A stretch of 64,000 nt of DNA from Sphingomonas sp. OV641 (GCF_900109205.1 NZ_FNZB01000006.1:16020-80019); one strand, 5' to 3'; positions 7,707 through 16,282 are shown, counted from the stretch's first letter. Notes: generated from the sequence alone by a model not told the origin. A program made the numbers and translations.

Positions 7707-8828
7707 TCAGGCGGCACGCTTCAGCGCGATCAGGTCGGAAAAGCGGTCTCGCACCGCGCCGGCATTGGGATAGAGATCGGCGAGACCGTGCCGCGAGAGG
7801 ATCGGTGCGCGGGACGCGGCGATGATGCCGGCCTCCTCGATGGTGGGAATGCGCGGCGGCCAGCCTTTGACGTAGCGCAGGTCGGGCGGCATCGCGGCTT
7901 CGAGCCGTCGCCGCTCGGCGGCATCGGCCTTGGCGAGGGAAATCCGGTTCCTCAAATTACCCGGTATGTGACGCGGTGCGACGTCGGCGAGCCAGCGTGC
8001 GGGCTGGAACGAGAAGGTTGAGGTCGCCTCGAGGCCGACCAGGTGGAGCAGCGCGGGACGGTTCGCCGGTGCCGAAGCCGATGCCTGGGCGTCGCCGAGC
8101 GATTGAAGGACGCAAAAGCGGCACGACAGTCGTGACGATTGGTAGCAGGTGTAGGCGACGTGCAGCGGGATGCCGAGCGTATCGTGCGCGGCGAAGACCT
8201 GCGGCGTCGTCCAGTGTGCGATCGGGTTCCACAGCATCATCGCGGTCCCGTGGGGATTGCCGGCGGCGGCGTAGCGGGTGTCCGCTTTCCATTCGGGGGT
8301 GCTCGCTCGCGCGATGCTCTCGTCGCGGCGCAGCCCCAGCACGTTGATGACAATCTGACCGCGCAGCAGCCGCGCCAGATGCGGCCCGATCACATGGGCC
8401 TTCATCTCCGACGTGCAAAAGCGCAGCGCGGAGGATGACCAGGGGCCGATCAGATTGTAGGTTTCGAGCGCCTCGTAGCGCGCCTTGCCGTTGGCGAAGC
8501 GCGTGGCCCAGCGGTCGAACAGGTCCCCGGCGCTGCGCCGGACGATCGTCAGCGGCACGCCGGCGCGGGTCGCGAGATCCTCGACCGTGGCGGGCGTTTC
8601 GTCCCATTCGGCACGGCCGAGGTCGGCGTGAATGGCGATACGCCGCTCGCGCGGATGGCCGAGCGCATCGAGGATCAGGTTGACCGCGAACATCGCGGCC
8701 GAGCTGTCCTTGCCGCCCGAGAGGTTGAAGACGATCCATGCGCCGCGTTCGACCGCGTCGAGGATGGCGGGCGGCAGGGCGAGGGCCGGAAGGCCGGCGA
8801 CCAGGCCGCGTCCGATGTCGATGAACAT
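7707..8828 (-). CDS. PP-loop ATPase of the PAPS-reductase/DndC-like superfamily (1)
   Basis: The 373-residue protein carries the PP-loop NLSGGKDSSAAMF (about residues 35-47), which binds ATP and adenylates a substrate. Four cysteines follow at about 138 (FCTSEMK), 228 (TCYQSS), 236 and 239 (SCRFC), a layout compatible with an iron-sulfur or metal site as in DndC and related sulfur-transfer enzymes. The substrate cannot be told from sequence; sulfur assimilation is unlikely on a plasmid without other cys genes. Its position a few genes from DpdA-like and Mom-like genes and a second PP-loop enzyme suggests nucleic-acid modification; that is inference. Confidence 0.8.
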   Translation of the reverse strand: MFIDIGRGLVAGLPALALPPAILDAVERGAWIVFNLSGGKDSSAAMFAVNLILDALGHPRERRIAIHADLGRAEWDETPATVEDLATRAGVPLTIVRRSAGDLFDRWATRFANGKARYEALETYNLIGPWSSSALRFCTSEMKAHVIGPHLARLLRGQIVINVLGLRRDESIARASTPEWKADTRYAAAGNPHGTAMMLWNPIAHWTTPQVFAAHDTLGIPLHVAYTCYQSSRLSCRFCVLQSLGDAQASASAPANRPALLHLVGLEATSTFSFQPARWLADVAPRHIPGNLRNRISLAKADAAERRRLEAAMPPDLRYVKGWPPRIPTIEEAGIIAASRAPILSRHGLADLYPNAGAVRDRFSDLIALKRAA

Positions 8829-8834
8829 GGCCGT

Positions 8835-9551
8835 TCAGGCCGCGAGCGGCGCTGGCAGCGCCAGCCACTCGGGTTCGTCGTTGGCGATGACCGGATCGTG
8901 TGCGCGGGCCTCGGCTTTCGAGAACACGGTCGCGCTGGCGAGTGCCCCGAAGCCGTCGTCGTTGTTCCAGAAGACGGCGTGGCCGTTCTGGTCGCGCGAG
9001 GCGAGCACGAAACCGAAGCGACCCTCGTGACCATGGGTGTCGGGATCGGCTGCGGCGCTGCGCGCGGCGCGATCGAGGATGTCCTGGGTGCTGTGGAACG
9101 TCAGCCCCGCGTCGGTAATGATGACGCAGCCGCCTCCGAACTCGCCGGGGCGCAGCCGGTCGCAGTCGGAGATCCATGCGAACCCGCAGGGGAGCGCGGA
9201 CTTGCAAGCGCGGAAGATGAGCTGGGCGACCTGTTCGACGCCGAATTGATCGCCGCTGAAGAATACGCGCGCGTTCCCGTCTTCGCCTTTCCAGTCGATG
9301 TCGATCGCGCAGTCGAGATAAGGGAAATGCCAATCGTCGAATATCTCGAGGAAGCTTTCGAACTTCATCGGCCCCTTCGCCGGGAACACGGCGTGAAACG
9401 CGGGATCGAGCGCGTCATATTCGTGGGCGAGGTCGGCATCGTCGCCGTTGGTGTCGAGGATATCGACTGCCTGTTCGGCAATGGTTAGCAACGCCGCGTC
9501 GGCGTGGCTCATGGTCAGCGTGAACGCGGCCTTGGTGTAGGTGTTCGCCAT
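8835..9551 (-). CDS. Hypothetical plasmid protein
   Basis: The 238-residue acidic product starts MANTYTKAAFTLTMSHADAA; the ATG at 9551 is preceded by GGAGCATTCCC. It has several Trp/Phe-rich beta-like stretches (SFLEIFDDWHFPYLDCAIDI, GEFGGGCVIITDAGL) and no signal peptide. No family is recognised. It sits 6 bp upstream of the first PP-loop gene, so the two are probably translated from one message. Confidence 0.6.
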   Translation of the reverse strand: MANTYTKAAFTLTMSHADAALLTIAEQAVDILDTNGDDADLAHEYDALDPAFHAVFPAKGPMKFESFLEIFDDWHFPYLDCAIDIDWKGEDGNARVFFSGDQFGVEQVAQLIFRACKSALPCGFAWISDCDRLRPGEFGGGCVIITDAGLTFHSTQDILDRAARSAAADPDTHGHEGRFGFVLASRDQNGHAVFWNNDDGFGALASATVFSKAEARAHDPVIANDEPEWLALPAPLAA

Positions 9552-9595
9552 GGGAATGCTCCGAAATGATGGGAAATCGCTCTGTGCGGTCGCGC

Positions 9596-10105
9596 TCAGG
9601 CGTCCGCGGCCTCGGCGAGACGCGCGTTGGCGGCCGCGGCCTCGGCGGGGTAAGCCTGCGTGAGATTGCCGTGCAGGACCGCGAAATCCGGGATCGGGAA
9701 AAGACCGTTCGGCCCGGGCCGGGTAATCAGCAGCGCGCTGATGACGGCATCGGCCGGATCGGCATGGACGATGGTGGGCGTCTCGCCGTTATACTCGACC
9801 GGCGCGGTGAAGCCCGCCTCGCGCCAGGTGGCGAGTCCCTCCTCGACGCGTGTCGCATAGTCGGCGACGGCCTCGTCGAGCTCGTTCTCGATATGGAGGA
9901 CGAGTTCGACATAGCGACCGAAATCGTGTTGGTTGGACAGGCCGGCGAGGCGGCATCCCGGGGGCGGCGGGCCGTAGCGTGCGATCAGCGCGGACTTGTA
10001 GACCGCGATTTCGAGGCGGTTGAGGCTGTCGAAGTTGGGCGACTGGCCGAGTTGCGCGCAATCCTCCTCGGCGGGACCGGCACCGAGATCGATAAAATAT
10101 GGCAT
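9596..10105 (-). CDS. Hypothetical protein
   Basis: The 169-residue product starts MPYFIDLGAGPAEEDCAQLG with GGAGAG upstream. It is moderately acidic, with a helical middle (HIENELDEAVADYATRVEEG) and an Ala-rich C-terminus. It is not assigned to a family. A purine-rich leader tract (plus strand 10143-10159) lies 38-54 nt before the start. Confidence 0.6.
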   Translation of the reverse strand: MPYFIDLGAGPAEEDCAQLGQSPNFDSLNRLEIAVYKSALIARYGPPPPGCRLAGLSNQHDFGRYVELVLHIENELDEAVADYATRVEEGLATWREAGFTAPVEYNGETPTIVHADPADAVISALLITRPGPNGLFPIPDFAVLHGNLTQAYPAEAAAANARLAEAADA

Positions 10106-10169
10106 GGGGCTCTCCGTCGATCGTCATTGATCGACGCGCCCCATCCCCCTCCCCTTTCTTGTCGGGTAC

Positions 10170-10484
10170 TCAGTCGCCGAAGAAGCGGCGCTTGATGGCG
10201 ATCTGCGCCTCGCCATCGGACTGGCCGAGGGTCATCAGCCGGTCGGTCTCGAGCGTGATCGCGAGATCGGCGGGAAGATCGGCCCAGCGTGAGGCGATGG
10301 TGACCGCGGCGGCCGCTGTGGTCAGCTCGCCGGGGTGCGCGCCATGCCATGCGACGGTTTCGTCCTCACCCGTGAGATGCGGGTGCGGGCGCAGCACCTG
10401 GACGAAGAAGGTGCCAAGCGGGCGGTCCCACCCGATGCTGACGCTGGTGCCGGGTTCGATACCGGGAAACTGGTGGCGGCTCAT
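10170..10484 (-). CDS. Hypothetical small protein
   Basis: The 104-residue product starts MSRHQFPGIEPGTSVSIGWD; GAAAGGATC precedes the ATG at 10484. The longer open frame upstream overlaps the next gene and is rejected. The sequence GWDRPLGTFFVQVLRPHPHL suggests a beta-rich N-terminus followed by a helical half (SRWADLPADLAITLETDRLM). It looks like a conserved plasmid protein of unknown function and follows 10501 by 16 bp. Confidence 0.65.
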   Translation of the reverse strand: MSRHQFPGIEPGTSVSIGWDRPLGTFFVQVLRPHPHLTGEDETVAWHGAHPGELTTAAAAVTIASRWADLPADLAITLETDRLMTLGQSDGEAQIAIKRRFFGD

Positions 10485-10500
10485 GGCGATCCTTTCAGGG

Positions 10501-10794
10501 TCAGTGCAGCGAGATCCACTCGGCGTGCCAGGGGCGCGGGTGCGGGTAGAAGCGAAGAACGCCTGGAACATCGGTTTCGCCGCTGGCGAGGCGTTCTTCC
10601 AGCCAGAGGATGTAGAGCGTGGCGTCGGCGAGATCGCCGGCGAGCAGATCGTCGAGCATCGCGGCCTCGCGCGCGGTCTGTTCGTCGAGCGCGGACCAGT
10701 CCAGCGCATCGAGGAAACGGTCGCGTCGATCGGTGTAGCGCGCGATGCGGGCAGCGTCGGCCTGGACGCTGGCGATGGCGAGATGGATATCCAC
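10501..10794 (-). CDS. Hypothetical small protein, probable GTG start
   Basis: The frame is open to an ATG at 10815, but GGAAGGAG stands seven bases before a GTG at 10794 (VDIHLAIASVQADAAR), so the GTG start is preferred and gives 97 residues. The protein is mostly helical (DWSALDEQTAREAAMLDDLL), ending FYPHPRPWHAEWISLH. Family unknown. A purine-rich tract (plus strand 10836-10852) precedes it. Confidence 0.6.
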   Translation of the reverse strand: MDIHLAIASVQADAARIARYTDRRDRFLDALDWSALDEQTAREAAMLDDLLAGDLADATLYILWLEERLASGETDVPGVLRFYPHPRPWHAEWISLH

Positions 10795-10871
10795 GGGCGG
10801 TGCTCCTTCCGGCATGTCGGTGACATGCCGCCCGCTCCCGCTCCCCTTCCCTCGCGCCGCTGGCGCGGGGA

Positions 10872-11678
10872 TCATGCCGCGAGGATTTCGCGGATCGCGT
10901 CGCTCCGGCGCGGATAGGCAAGCCGGGGCAGATCGCGCGCGGTGCGCCGGGCGTCGCGCGTCAGCTCGAAGCAATAGGTGAACAGCGGGCTTTGCCGGTG
11001 CGGGCGGAGCAGATTGTCGGCACGGAGCCGCGCGAGCCAGTCGGCGGGGTGTTCGTGCGCCTCCGGCCTCGGCGCACCGAGCCGCACCAGCTGGTCGATC
11101 GCCCCGGCATGGCCGGATTCGAGGTTGCGGATCTTCGACAGCGTTCTCTCCGAGATCGTCTCGCCGGCGATGCGCAGCACCGTCCGCGGCCTCGTGCGGC
11201 CGCGATAGGCGCCCGACAGCGCGGCATAGACGACGCCGCAATGGCCGAAGGCGGGATCGGAGAAGCTGACGACAGCGTCGATCCGGGGCTTGGCGAGGCG
11301 CAAGAGGCGGAAGGCGCGCGACGTGAAGAAGCTTTCGCCGTTCGCGGCGACCGAGGGCAGGCAGATGAGCCGTTGCAGTACGCAGCCCCGAGCGGGATCG
11401 GCATAGCCGGTGTGCCGGGTGATGACCGCGCCGGTCGCCGGCACGCCGAACACGATGAGACCGACCAACGCGGATCTGCCCGGGTCGCCCGGACCGAACA
11501 GCCCGCAGGCGAGCTGGGCGGCGGGATAGCGCGGGAGGTAATGATGGTCGGCGAGGAATGCGCGGGCAGTATCATGGGCGACGACATCGACGGCGTAGCG
11601 GCGCGGGTCGATCACGCTGTCGCCGGCAACGAACAAGCTGCGCCGGTCGCGCCAGCGCTGGGAGCGGTCGGTGAGCAT
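10872..11678 (-). CDS. Mom-like (GNAT-related) DNA-modification acyltransferase, putative
   Basis: The 268-residue product starts MLTDRSQRWRDRRSLF with ACGGAGGT upstream. The core matches the layout of the phage Mu Mom family, GNAT-fold enzymes that modify adenine in DNA and block restriction: an HHYLPRYPAAQL segment after the first strand, then LICLPSVAANGESFFTSRAF, then IDAVVSFSDPAFGHCGVVYA followed by AYRGRT. In Mom the corresponding pieces are HYSH, NSES and SFADE..G.FGVVYQA. The assignment is by remembered motifs, not a search. It lies 11 bp downstream of the DpdA-like gene, so both modification candidates are in one operon. Confidence 0.65.
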   Translation of the reverse strand: MLTDRSQRWRDRRSLFVAGDSVIDPRRYAVDVVAHDTARAFLADHHYLPRYPAAQLACGLFGPGDPGRSALVGLIVFGVPATGAVITRHTGYADPARGCVLQRLICLPSVAANGESFFTSRAFRLLRLAKPRIDAVVSFSDPAFGHCGVVYAALSGAYRGRTRPRTVLRIAGETISERTLSKIRNLESGHAGAIDQLVRLGAPRPEAHEHPADWLARLRADNLLRPHRQSPLFTYCFELTRDARRTARDLPRLAYPRRSDAIREILAA

Positions 11679-11689
11679 GGTTACCTCCG

Positions 11690-12694
11690 TCAGGCCGCGT
11701 CGGCGTAGATCTCGGCCGCCCAGGTCTCGATCCATCCGGTGGTGATCTCATCGTGATCAAGATCGCCGCTCTCGATCAGGGCGCGGATCTCGGCGCGAGC
11801 CTGCGCGATCGCGCGTTCCCAGGGGTCGGCGGTTGGTGGCGGTGGAGTAGACGCCGCGGCCTCGGGCAGGTGTCGCGGTGTTTCGAGCGTTCGCGCGCAT
11901 TGCGTGCGATACCAGCGTTCCATGAAGTCGGCGCCGAGCGCGTCCGTCTTGGCGATGCGATGCCTGAGCGCGTGCTGTCGCACGCCTACGCCCCATCCCT
12001 GGCTGTCTATCGAGGCGATCCAGCGTGCGAACGGCGTGAGGTACGGCAGGGCATCGCCTTTCACCCCGAAGAGGTGCGCCTTGACGCCGATCGGCAGGAT
12101 GCGGGTCAGCCGCTCGACGACGGCGATCAGCCCTTCGGGACCGTGGATCGGTCGCCGGCACATGCTGCCGATGCCGACGACGGTGCCGGGCAGGATCAGA
12201 CCGCCGATCGCGTCGAGTGAACGGACGTAGTCGTCGGGCACGCGGCCCTGCAGCACGGGCATCAGCCGGTCGCGGATGGCCAAGTCGTCGGCGCGGGCAA
12301 AGCATTCTCGGTTGGTGGCGGTGGTGCGCGCGATGCGGTCGAGCACTTCCTCGCGGTCGTGGGCAACGCCCTCTTCGCAGCAGTAATCGGCCGACGAGAT
12401 GCGCCGGAACGGCCATGACGCGGCGAGTGCCATGTAATCGGCGATGCTCCAGGGAAGTCCGCGATAGCGGACCATCATGGTGTAACCGGCGGAATCTAGG
12501 TCGACACTGGCGAGCGGTGCCGCATTGGCAAGCGTGCCGGTGCGCCATCCCGACCACTCGCGCCAGCCATCGGCCTTGCGCCAGCGCGACAGACAATTGG
12601 CCGAGATCAGCACCGGCGCTTGCAGCATGACCGCGCGCTGAAGGATAGGCCCGTTTGCGAGATGCGGCAGGCCGAGGATGATTTGGATCGCCAT
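11690..12694 (-). CDS. DpdA/TGT-like transglycosylase (putative deazaguanine insertion in DNA)
   Basis: The 334-residue protein has the landmarks of the tRNA-guanine transglycosylase superfamily in the order seen in DpdA-type proteins: LISANCLSRWRK (about 29-40), VDLDSAGY with a candidate catalytic Asp (about 64-71), MPVLQG (145-150), GIGSMCRR (174-181), HLFGVK (207-212) and SIDSQGW with a second Asp (228-234). TGT enzymes swap a guanine for a 7-deazaguanine base; DpdA members act on DNA. It lacks TGT's usual C-terminal zinc site. tRNA as substrate cannot be excluded. A Mom-like gene follows directly, and CTAGC-rich repeats (12697-12740) stand at its start. Confidence 0.7.
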   Translation of the reverse strand: MAIQIILGLPHLANGPILQRAVMLQAPVLISANCLSRWRKADGWREWSGWRTGTLANAAPLASVDLDSAGYTMMVRYRGLPWSIADYMALAASWPFRRISSADYCCEEGVAHDREEVLDRIARTTATNRECFARADDLAIRDRLMPVLQGRVPDDYVRSLDAIGGLILPGTVVGIGSMCRRPIHGPEGLIAVVERLTRILPIGVKAHLFGVKGDALPYLTPFARWIASIDSQGWGVGVRQHALRHRIAKTDALGADFMERWYRTQCARTLETPRHLPEAAASTPPPPTADPWERAIAQARAEIRALIESGDLDHDEITTGWIETWAAEIYADAA

Positions 12695-12696
12695 CG

Positions 12697-12740
12697 TCTA
12701 GCTGCCAGCTAGCGGATAGCTGGCGGTCATCCTGACAGCA
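12697..12740. repeat. CTAGC-rich repeat at the DpdA-like gene start
   Basis: CTAGCTGCCAGCTAGCGG followed by ATAGCTGGCGG lies in the few bases upstream of the DpdA-like start codon. The same GCTAGC words occur near 29290 and in two dense blocks around the parA/RHH genes (38209-38320, 39265-39365). A shared protein-binding site is possible; no protein has been tied to it. Confidence 0.5.
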
Positions 12741-12744
12741 GACA

Positions 12745-13104
12745 TCACATATCCTCGTGCAGCATGAGCGTGAGAACGCGGCGCGTGATGCTGGCGTCGG
12801 CGGGGTCTTCCGATCCCCATTCCAGCGCCACGTCATAATAATCGATACGGAAGTGTATCGTCTCCCCCGACACTTCGAACTGGCCGCGATCTCGCTCGGG
12901 GCAGTCGGCCGGGAAAGTGTAGCGGCGCAGCGCCTGCAGGACATGCGCCTGAGCAACGGCTTCCGAGGCAAGTGTACCGTTCGACAGCGCGCCGAGGCAC
13001 GCGCGCGTCATGACGATCTTCGCGGTGCGGTCGAACCCCTGGCGGCAACGGTCGTTGAGCCGGGCCACGGCTTCGAGGCGCGTTTCGGTGGCGGTCGAAA
13101 TCAT
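12745..13104 (-). CDS. DUF3768 family protein
   Basis: The 119-residue product starts MISTATETRLEAVARLNDRC with GGAGGATC upstream. The sequence RLNDRCRQGF...VMTRACLGAL and the C-terminal FRIDYYDVALEWGSEDPADA followed by RRVLTLMLHEDM match the DUF3768 pattern (LND..R, KIDYYD, GSpDPad, RVLTimladEY). DUF3768 proteins are frequent on alphaproteobacterial plasmids and have no known activity. The family-conserved start agrees with the chosen ATG. Confidence 0.8.
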   Translation of the reverse strand: MISTATETRLEAVARLNDRCRQGFDRTAKIVMTRACLGALSNGTLASEAVAQAHVLQALRRYTFPADCPERDRGQFEVSGETIHFRIDYYDVALEWGSEDPADASITRRVLTLMLHEDM

Positions 13105-13147
13105 GTGATGATCCTCCGTTTGGTCGATAGCGATGGTGGCGGGGACT

Positions 13148-14113
13148 TCAGGCGGCGAGCGCGTCGCTTCGTCCCCGGCCTCGTTCGGGAAAGGCCGCAT
13201 GGAAGCGGTCGAGCCAGTCGCCCATCGTCGGGCGCTCGCCGAGCGGGATGACGGCCGCGACATCCTGGAACCGGATGAGGTCGAGCGGCGCATCGCGGAT
13301 GATCCGGTCGATCTCGTCAGCCGGCAGGAGGTGCTCGTCGCGGATGAAGGCGGTCATCGATCCCGGGCGCGCGCGGGTCGATCTGCGCCACAGGCCCTCG
13401 ACCGTGTGCAGTCGCGGGGCGGCGCGTGCCTCGACCAGCACGATGAGTCGCAGGCACCATTGCGGGAGGCCGCGGATTTCGCTCGGATGGTTGGCGATGC
13501 ACAGCCAGCACGCCGATTTGGGTGGCACCGGCAGACCCTCGGCCTGGATGCGGGCGACGCAGTCGGGCCGGTCCCATCGCCATTCGCGCAAGGGGTACTC
13601 GCAGTCGTACAGCGGATCGTCGATCGACAGCGCATGGTTGGCGCGCGCGGTGTCGCGCGGTCCGGCGTCATAGCCGATCAGGCGAACGACGCGCTGCCCG
13701 CGCGCCCAAGCGTCGACCGCTGGTTGCCAGGTCGACAGGAATTTGTCCTGCGGCGCCTTCTTGTATTTGAGGCTGCAACTCGATCCGCCGAGCGACTTGC
13801 TCGGCAGCGTGGCATTGGTCAGGCACATCTCGAGGATGCCGTAATAGGGCGGCCAGTGCTTGAATCGCTTCGGGACATAGCTGACCAGCTCGAAACGGAT
13901 ACCGCGGTCGCGCATCCAGGGCCGGATCACGTCGAGATATTCGTAGGTCGCCGGTTTCTCGACCGAGGTATCGGCGGTCAGCACGAGGTCAGGCGCTTCG
14001 CCGCGCGCGTGCTTCTCGATCAGCAGCGCGGTGCTGTCGACGCCGATGCCGTAGGCCAGCACCACTGGTGGCGGCGGCGCCAGCGGCACGACCGGAACTG
14101 GCGCGCCGGTCAT
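13148..14113 (-). CDS. PP-loop ATPase, PAPS-reductase-like (2)
   Basis: The 321-residue protein has a PP-loop of the form LAYGIGVDSTALL (about residues 19-31), where Gly-Val replaces the Gly-Gly-Lys of the first enzyme. Cysteines lie at about 113 (SSCSLKYKKAPQ), 171, 185, 202 and 205 (SACWLC). This family is often annotated phosphoadenosine phosphosulfate reductase, but phage and plasmid members probably adenylate or thiolate nucleic acid substrates. It starts inside the stop of the 64-residue gene upstream (ATGA), so they form one operon together with the GHKL gene. Confidence 0.75.
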   Translation of the reverse strand: MTGAPVPVVPLAPPPPVVLAYGIGVDSTALLIEKHARGEAPDLVLTADTSVEKPATYEYLDVIRPWMRDRGIRFELVSYVPKRFKHWPPYYGILEMCLTNATLPSKSLGGSSCSLKYKKAPQDKFLSTWQPAVDAWARGQRVVRLIGYDAGPRDTARANHALSIDDPLYDCEYPLREWRWDRPDCVARIQAEGLPVPPKSACWLCIANHPSEIRGLPQWCLRLIVLVEARAAPRLHTVEGLWRRSTRARPGSMTAFIRDEHLLPADEIDRIIRDAPLDLIRFQDVAAVIPLGERPTMGDWLDRFHAAFPERGRGRSDALAA

Positions 14114-14304
14114 GGCGCCTCCTCCGGTTCTAGATAGGTGTCATAGGGCGCACCGGCAGACTCGATCCAGCTACCCTCCTCGTCGAGATTCTCGATCCGT
14201 GCGAGCAGCGCCGCCTTCAGCTGGCGCGCATCGACGTCGTGGCCCTTGTCGTCGTTCGAGACGAGGCTGAAGGCGAGCGTGTAGGCGTGGTTGTAGCGCG
14301 CCAT
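14110..14304 (-). CDS. Small hypothetical protein
   Basis: The 64-residue product (MARYNHAYTLAFSLVSNDDK...) starts one base after the stop of the GHKL ATPase gene and overlaps the second PP-loop gene by 4 bp. The tight packing between two recognisable genes makes it real. It looks like an alpha-beta fold with an acidic tail (DTYLEPEEAP) and has no recognised domain. Its role is perhaps linked to the PP-loop enzyme; inference from position only. Confidence 0.65.
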   Translation of the reverse strand: MARYNHAYTLAFSLVSNDDKGHDVDARQLKAALLARIENLDEEGSWIESAGAPYDTYLEPEEAP

Positions 14305-14305
14305 G

Positions 14306-16003
14306 TCACGCGTCCTCCGCCGCGGCCTTGGGCGCGGCGGGAACCGCGCGGGGCGTGATCGTCACGTCGAGCCGGTCGCGATTGATGACGACGGTGACCG
14401 TCCGGTCCTCGGGGACGAGGAAATAATGCCCCGCCAGCTTGTCGCGAATGCGGTTCTCAAGCGCGGCATCGTCGCCTTCGAGCAGGCCGATGATTCGTTC
14501 GGCGGCATCGGCCTGGAAGCGCTCGAGCTGCGTATCGTAGCTGTCGGCATCGCTGTCGTCGCTGGCATAGAAGATCGCGCTTTCGAGGATGTCGGCGACG
14601 CCGAGCGCGGTGATTTCGCTGCCCCGGCGGACGAAGACGGACGTCTCGTCGACCGAGTTGCACGACCATTGGTCGGGTGCGAAGGCGACATCCGCGTCGG
14701 TCGATACCTCGATGAATGCGCCGGCGTGGCTCATCGTCGCCTCGAGCGTGATAGCCTCGACCCAACCGTTTTCCGCCTCGGCGGGCGCTTCGCGGCTGTC
14801 GGAGACGATGAAGGTGCGGTCGCCCTGGGTGACGCGGAACCGCATATCCTCGACACGGGCGAGGATATCGTACCAGCCATAGCCCTTGAACGCGTCCTGG
14901 GCCTCGACCAGCGGACCACCGAACGGATTATGCTTCGCGATCGCCGCCTGCGCGGGTTGGCCGATCAGCGCATCGAAGTCGGGCATCAGCACCATGCCGG
15001 TGTCGGTCACGCGTGCGCCGCTCTCGTAGTTGCGCGAGCTGTCGGCCGCATAGGCGGTCCATGCGAACAGATAGGGCTCGGCTTCGGGTAGTGCGATACC
15101 GAGCGAGCGCGCCTCGCGCCAGTCATGCGCCGACAGCCGGTGCGTCCCCGCGGCCTCGATCGCGCGGTAGATCGCGAGCCGGACCGCATCGCGCAGGGCG
15201 GCGATGCCGGTGTTCTCGACCACTTCCTTGCGCGCCGGGAGGACGAGCTGGATTTGCGGCGCGTCGAAGATGTCGACCCGCGCGATCCAGTGGCCGCCCC
15301 GGTCGACTTCCTGAACATACGGCAGGTCGCACGGGATGGTCAGCCCGTGGAAGTTGAGGCGTCCGTCGCGCGAGGAATAATGCGAGGGGTGTTTCTGGAA
15401 CACGCCGATGCGCACGCCGTACCATTCCTCGACATGGACCGCGTCCTTCAGCCAGTCCTCCTGCGGAAGGACCGCGCCGTTCCAGGTCACGGGAACCGGA
15501 TAATGTTTGGCGGCGCGGGCCACGTCGCGCTCGAGCGTCTTCAGCCACTCGTCGGGCACGCGCACGGTGATCGCGGTGCCGCGCATGATCGGATCGGGTT
15601 CGATCGCGATCGGGCGGCTCGTCTCCCACGCCGAGGCCGGGATATGCGCCATCCAGCCCTGGCGGTCGGGTTTCGAGAAGGAGCGGATGATGACGTCGCG
15701 GCCTGCGAGGCTGAACACGCCCATGCCGGCGGGATCTTCGGCGCGGCGCGTCTCGTCGGACCAGCCCGAGCGGCCGAGCGTGACGATGCTCACCGGATCG
15801 GCGATGCCGTGGCCGTCATCGGTGATGTGCAGGAAGTGCTCGGCGCCGGCGCCGTTCAGCGCGAGCGCGACGCCGGTCGCACCGGCGCGGCGCGCGTTCT
15901 GGAGGAGTTCGCAGATGACGTCGAACGCGGTATTGTTGAACAGGCGCGTGACCTTGGCGATCGTCTCGGGGGCGACCGCGGTCGCGATGGTGGCGGGAAT
16001 CAT
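14306..16003 (-). CDS. GHKL-type (HSP90/histidine-kinase-like) ATPase
   Basis: The 565-residue product has the GHKL ATP-binding motifs: the N box CELLQNARRAGA (about 31-42), the G1 box TDDGHGI (61-67) and the G2 box AGMGVFSLAG (92-101). There is no histidine-kinase phosphoacceptor or MutL C-terminal domain visible; the remaining 400 residues are unassigned. Such stand-alone GHKL proteins occur on plasmids and in defence-related loci. CCAGGAG precedes the ATG at 16003. It shares a probable operon with the small gene and the PP-loop enzyme downstream. A purine-rich leader tract lies at 16045-16070. Confidence 0.8.
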   Translation of the reverse strand: MIPATIATAVAPETIAKVTRLFNNTAFDVICELLQNARRAGATGVALALNGAGAEHFLHITDDGHGIADPVSIVTLGRSGWSDETRRAEDPAGMGVFSLAGRDVIIRSFSKPDRQGWMAHIPASAWETSRPIAIEPDPIMRGTAITVRVPDEWLKTLERDVARAAKHYPVPVTWNGAVLPQEDWLKDAVHVEEWYGVRIGVFQKHPSHYSSRDGRLNFHGLTIPCDLPYVQEVDRGGHWIARVDIFDAPQIQLVLPARKEVVENTGIAALRDAVRLAIYRAIEAAGTHRLSAHDWREARSLGIALPEAEPYLFAWTAYAADSSRNYESGARVTDTGMVLMPDFDALIGQPAQAAIAKHNPFGGPLVEAQDAFKGYGWYDILARVEDMRFRVTQGDRTFIVSDSREAPAEAENGWVEAITLEATMSHAGAFIEVSTDADVAFAPDQWSCNSVDETSVFVRRGSEITALGVADILESAIFYASDDSDADSYDTQLERFQADAAERIIGLLEGDDAALENRIRDKLAGHYFLVPEDRTVTVVINRDRLDVTITPRAVPAAPKAAAEDA

Positions 16004-16096
16004 GGGAGTGCGCTCCTGGAAAAGGGCTCAGGCGTCCGTCACGCCTTCCCTCCCCGCTCCCTCTCTCCTTCATCGGCGCATCGGGCCGAGCCCTGG

Positions 16097-16282
16097 TCAG
16101 CCTGCCTTGCCGTCGCGGAACGCGCCGACCACGGTGCCCGCGTCCCAGTGACCGCTGAGGATACCGCGACGCGGGACCGAGTTGATCGCATAGCGCCGCG
16201 CCGCGAGGAGGCGGGCACGCCGGGTGTCGCGGTCGATCGGCGCGCCGGTTGCGATATCGCGGGCGAGGCGAAGCGGCGTCAT
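16097..16282 (-). CDS. Small basic hypothetical protein
   Basis: The 61-residue product (MTPLRLARDIATGAPIDRDT...) begins inside the stop codon of the SANT-repeat gene (ATGA overlap), which supports translational coupling. It is rich in Arg and ends VVGAFRDGKAG. No domain is recognised. It could be an accessory subunit of the upstream DNA-binding protein, but only position suggests that. Confidence 0.55.
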   Translation of the reverse strand: MTPLRLARDIATGAPIDRDTRRARLLAARRYAINSVPRRGILSGHWDAGTVVGAFRDGKAG

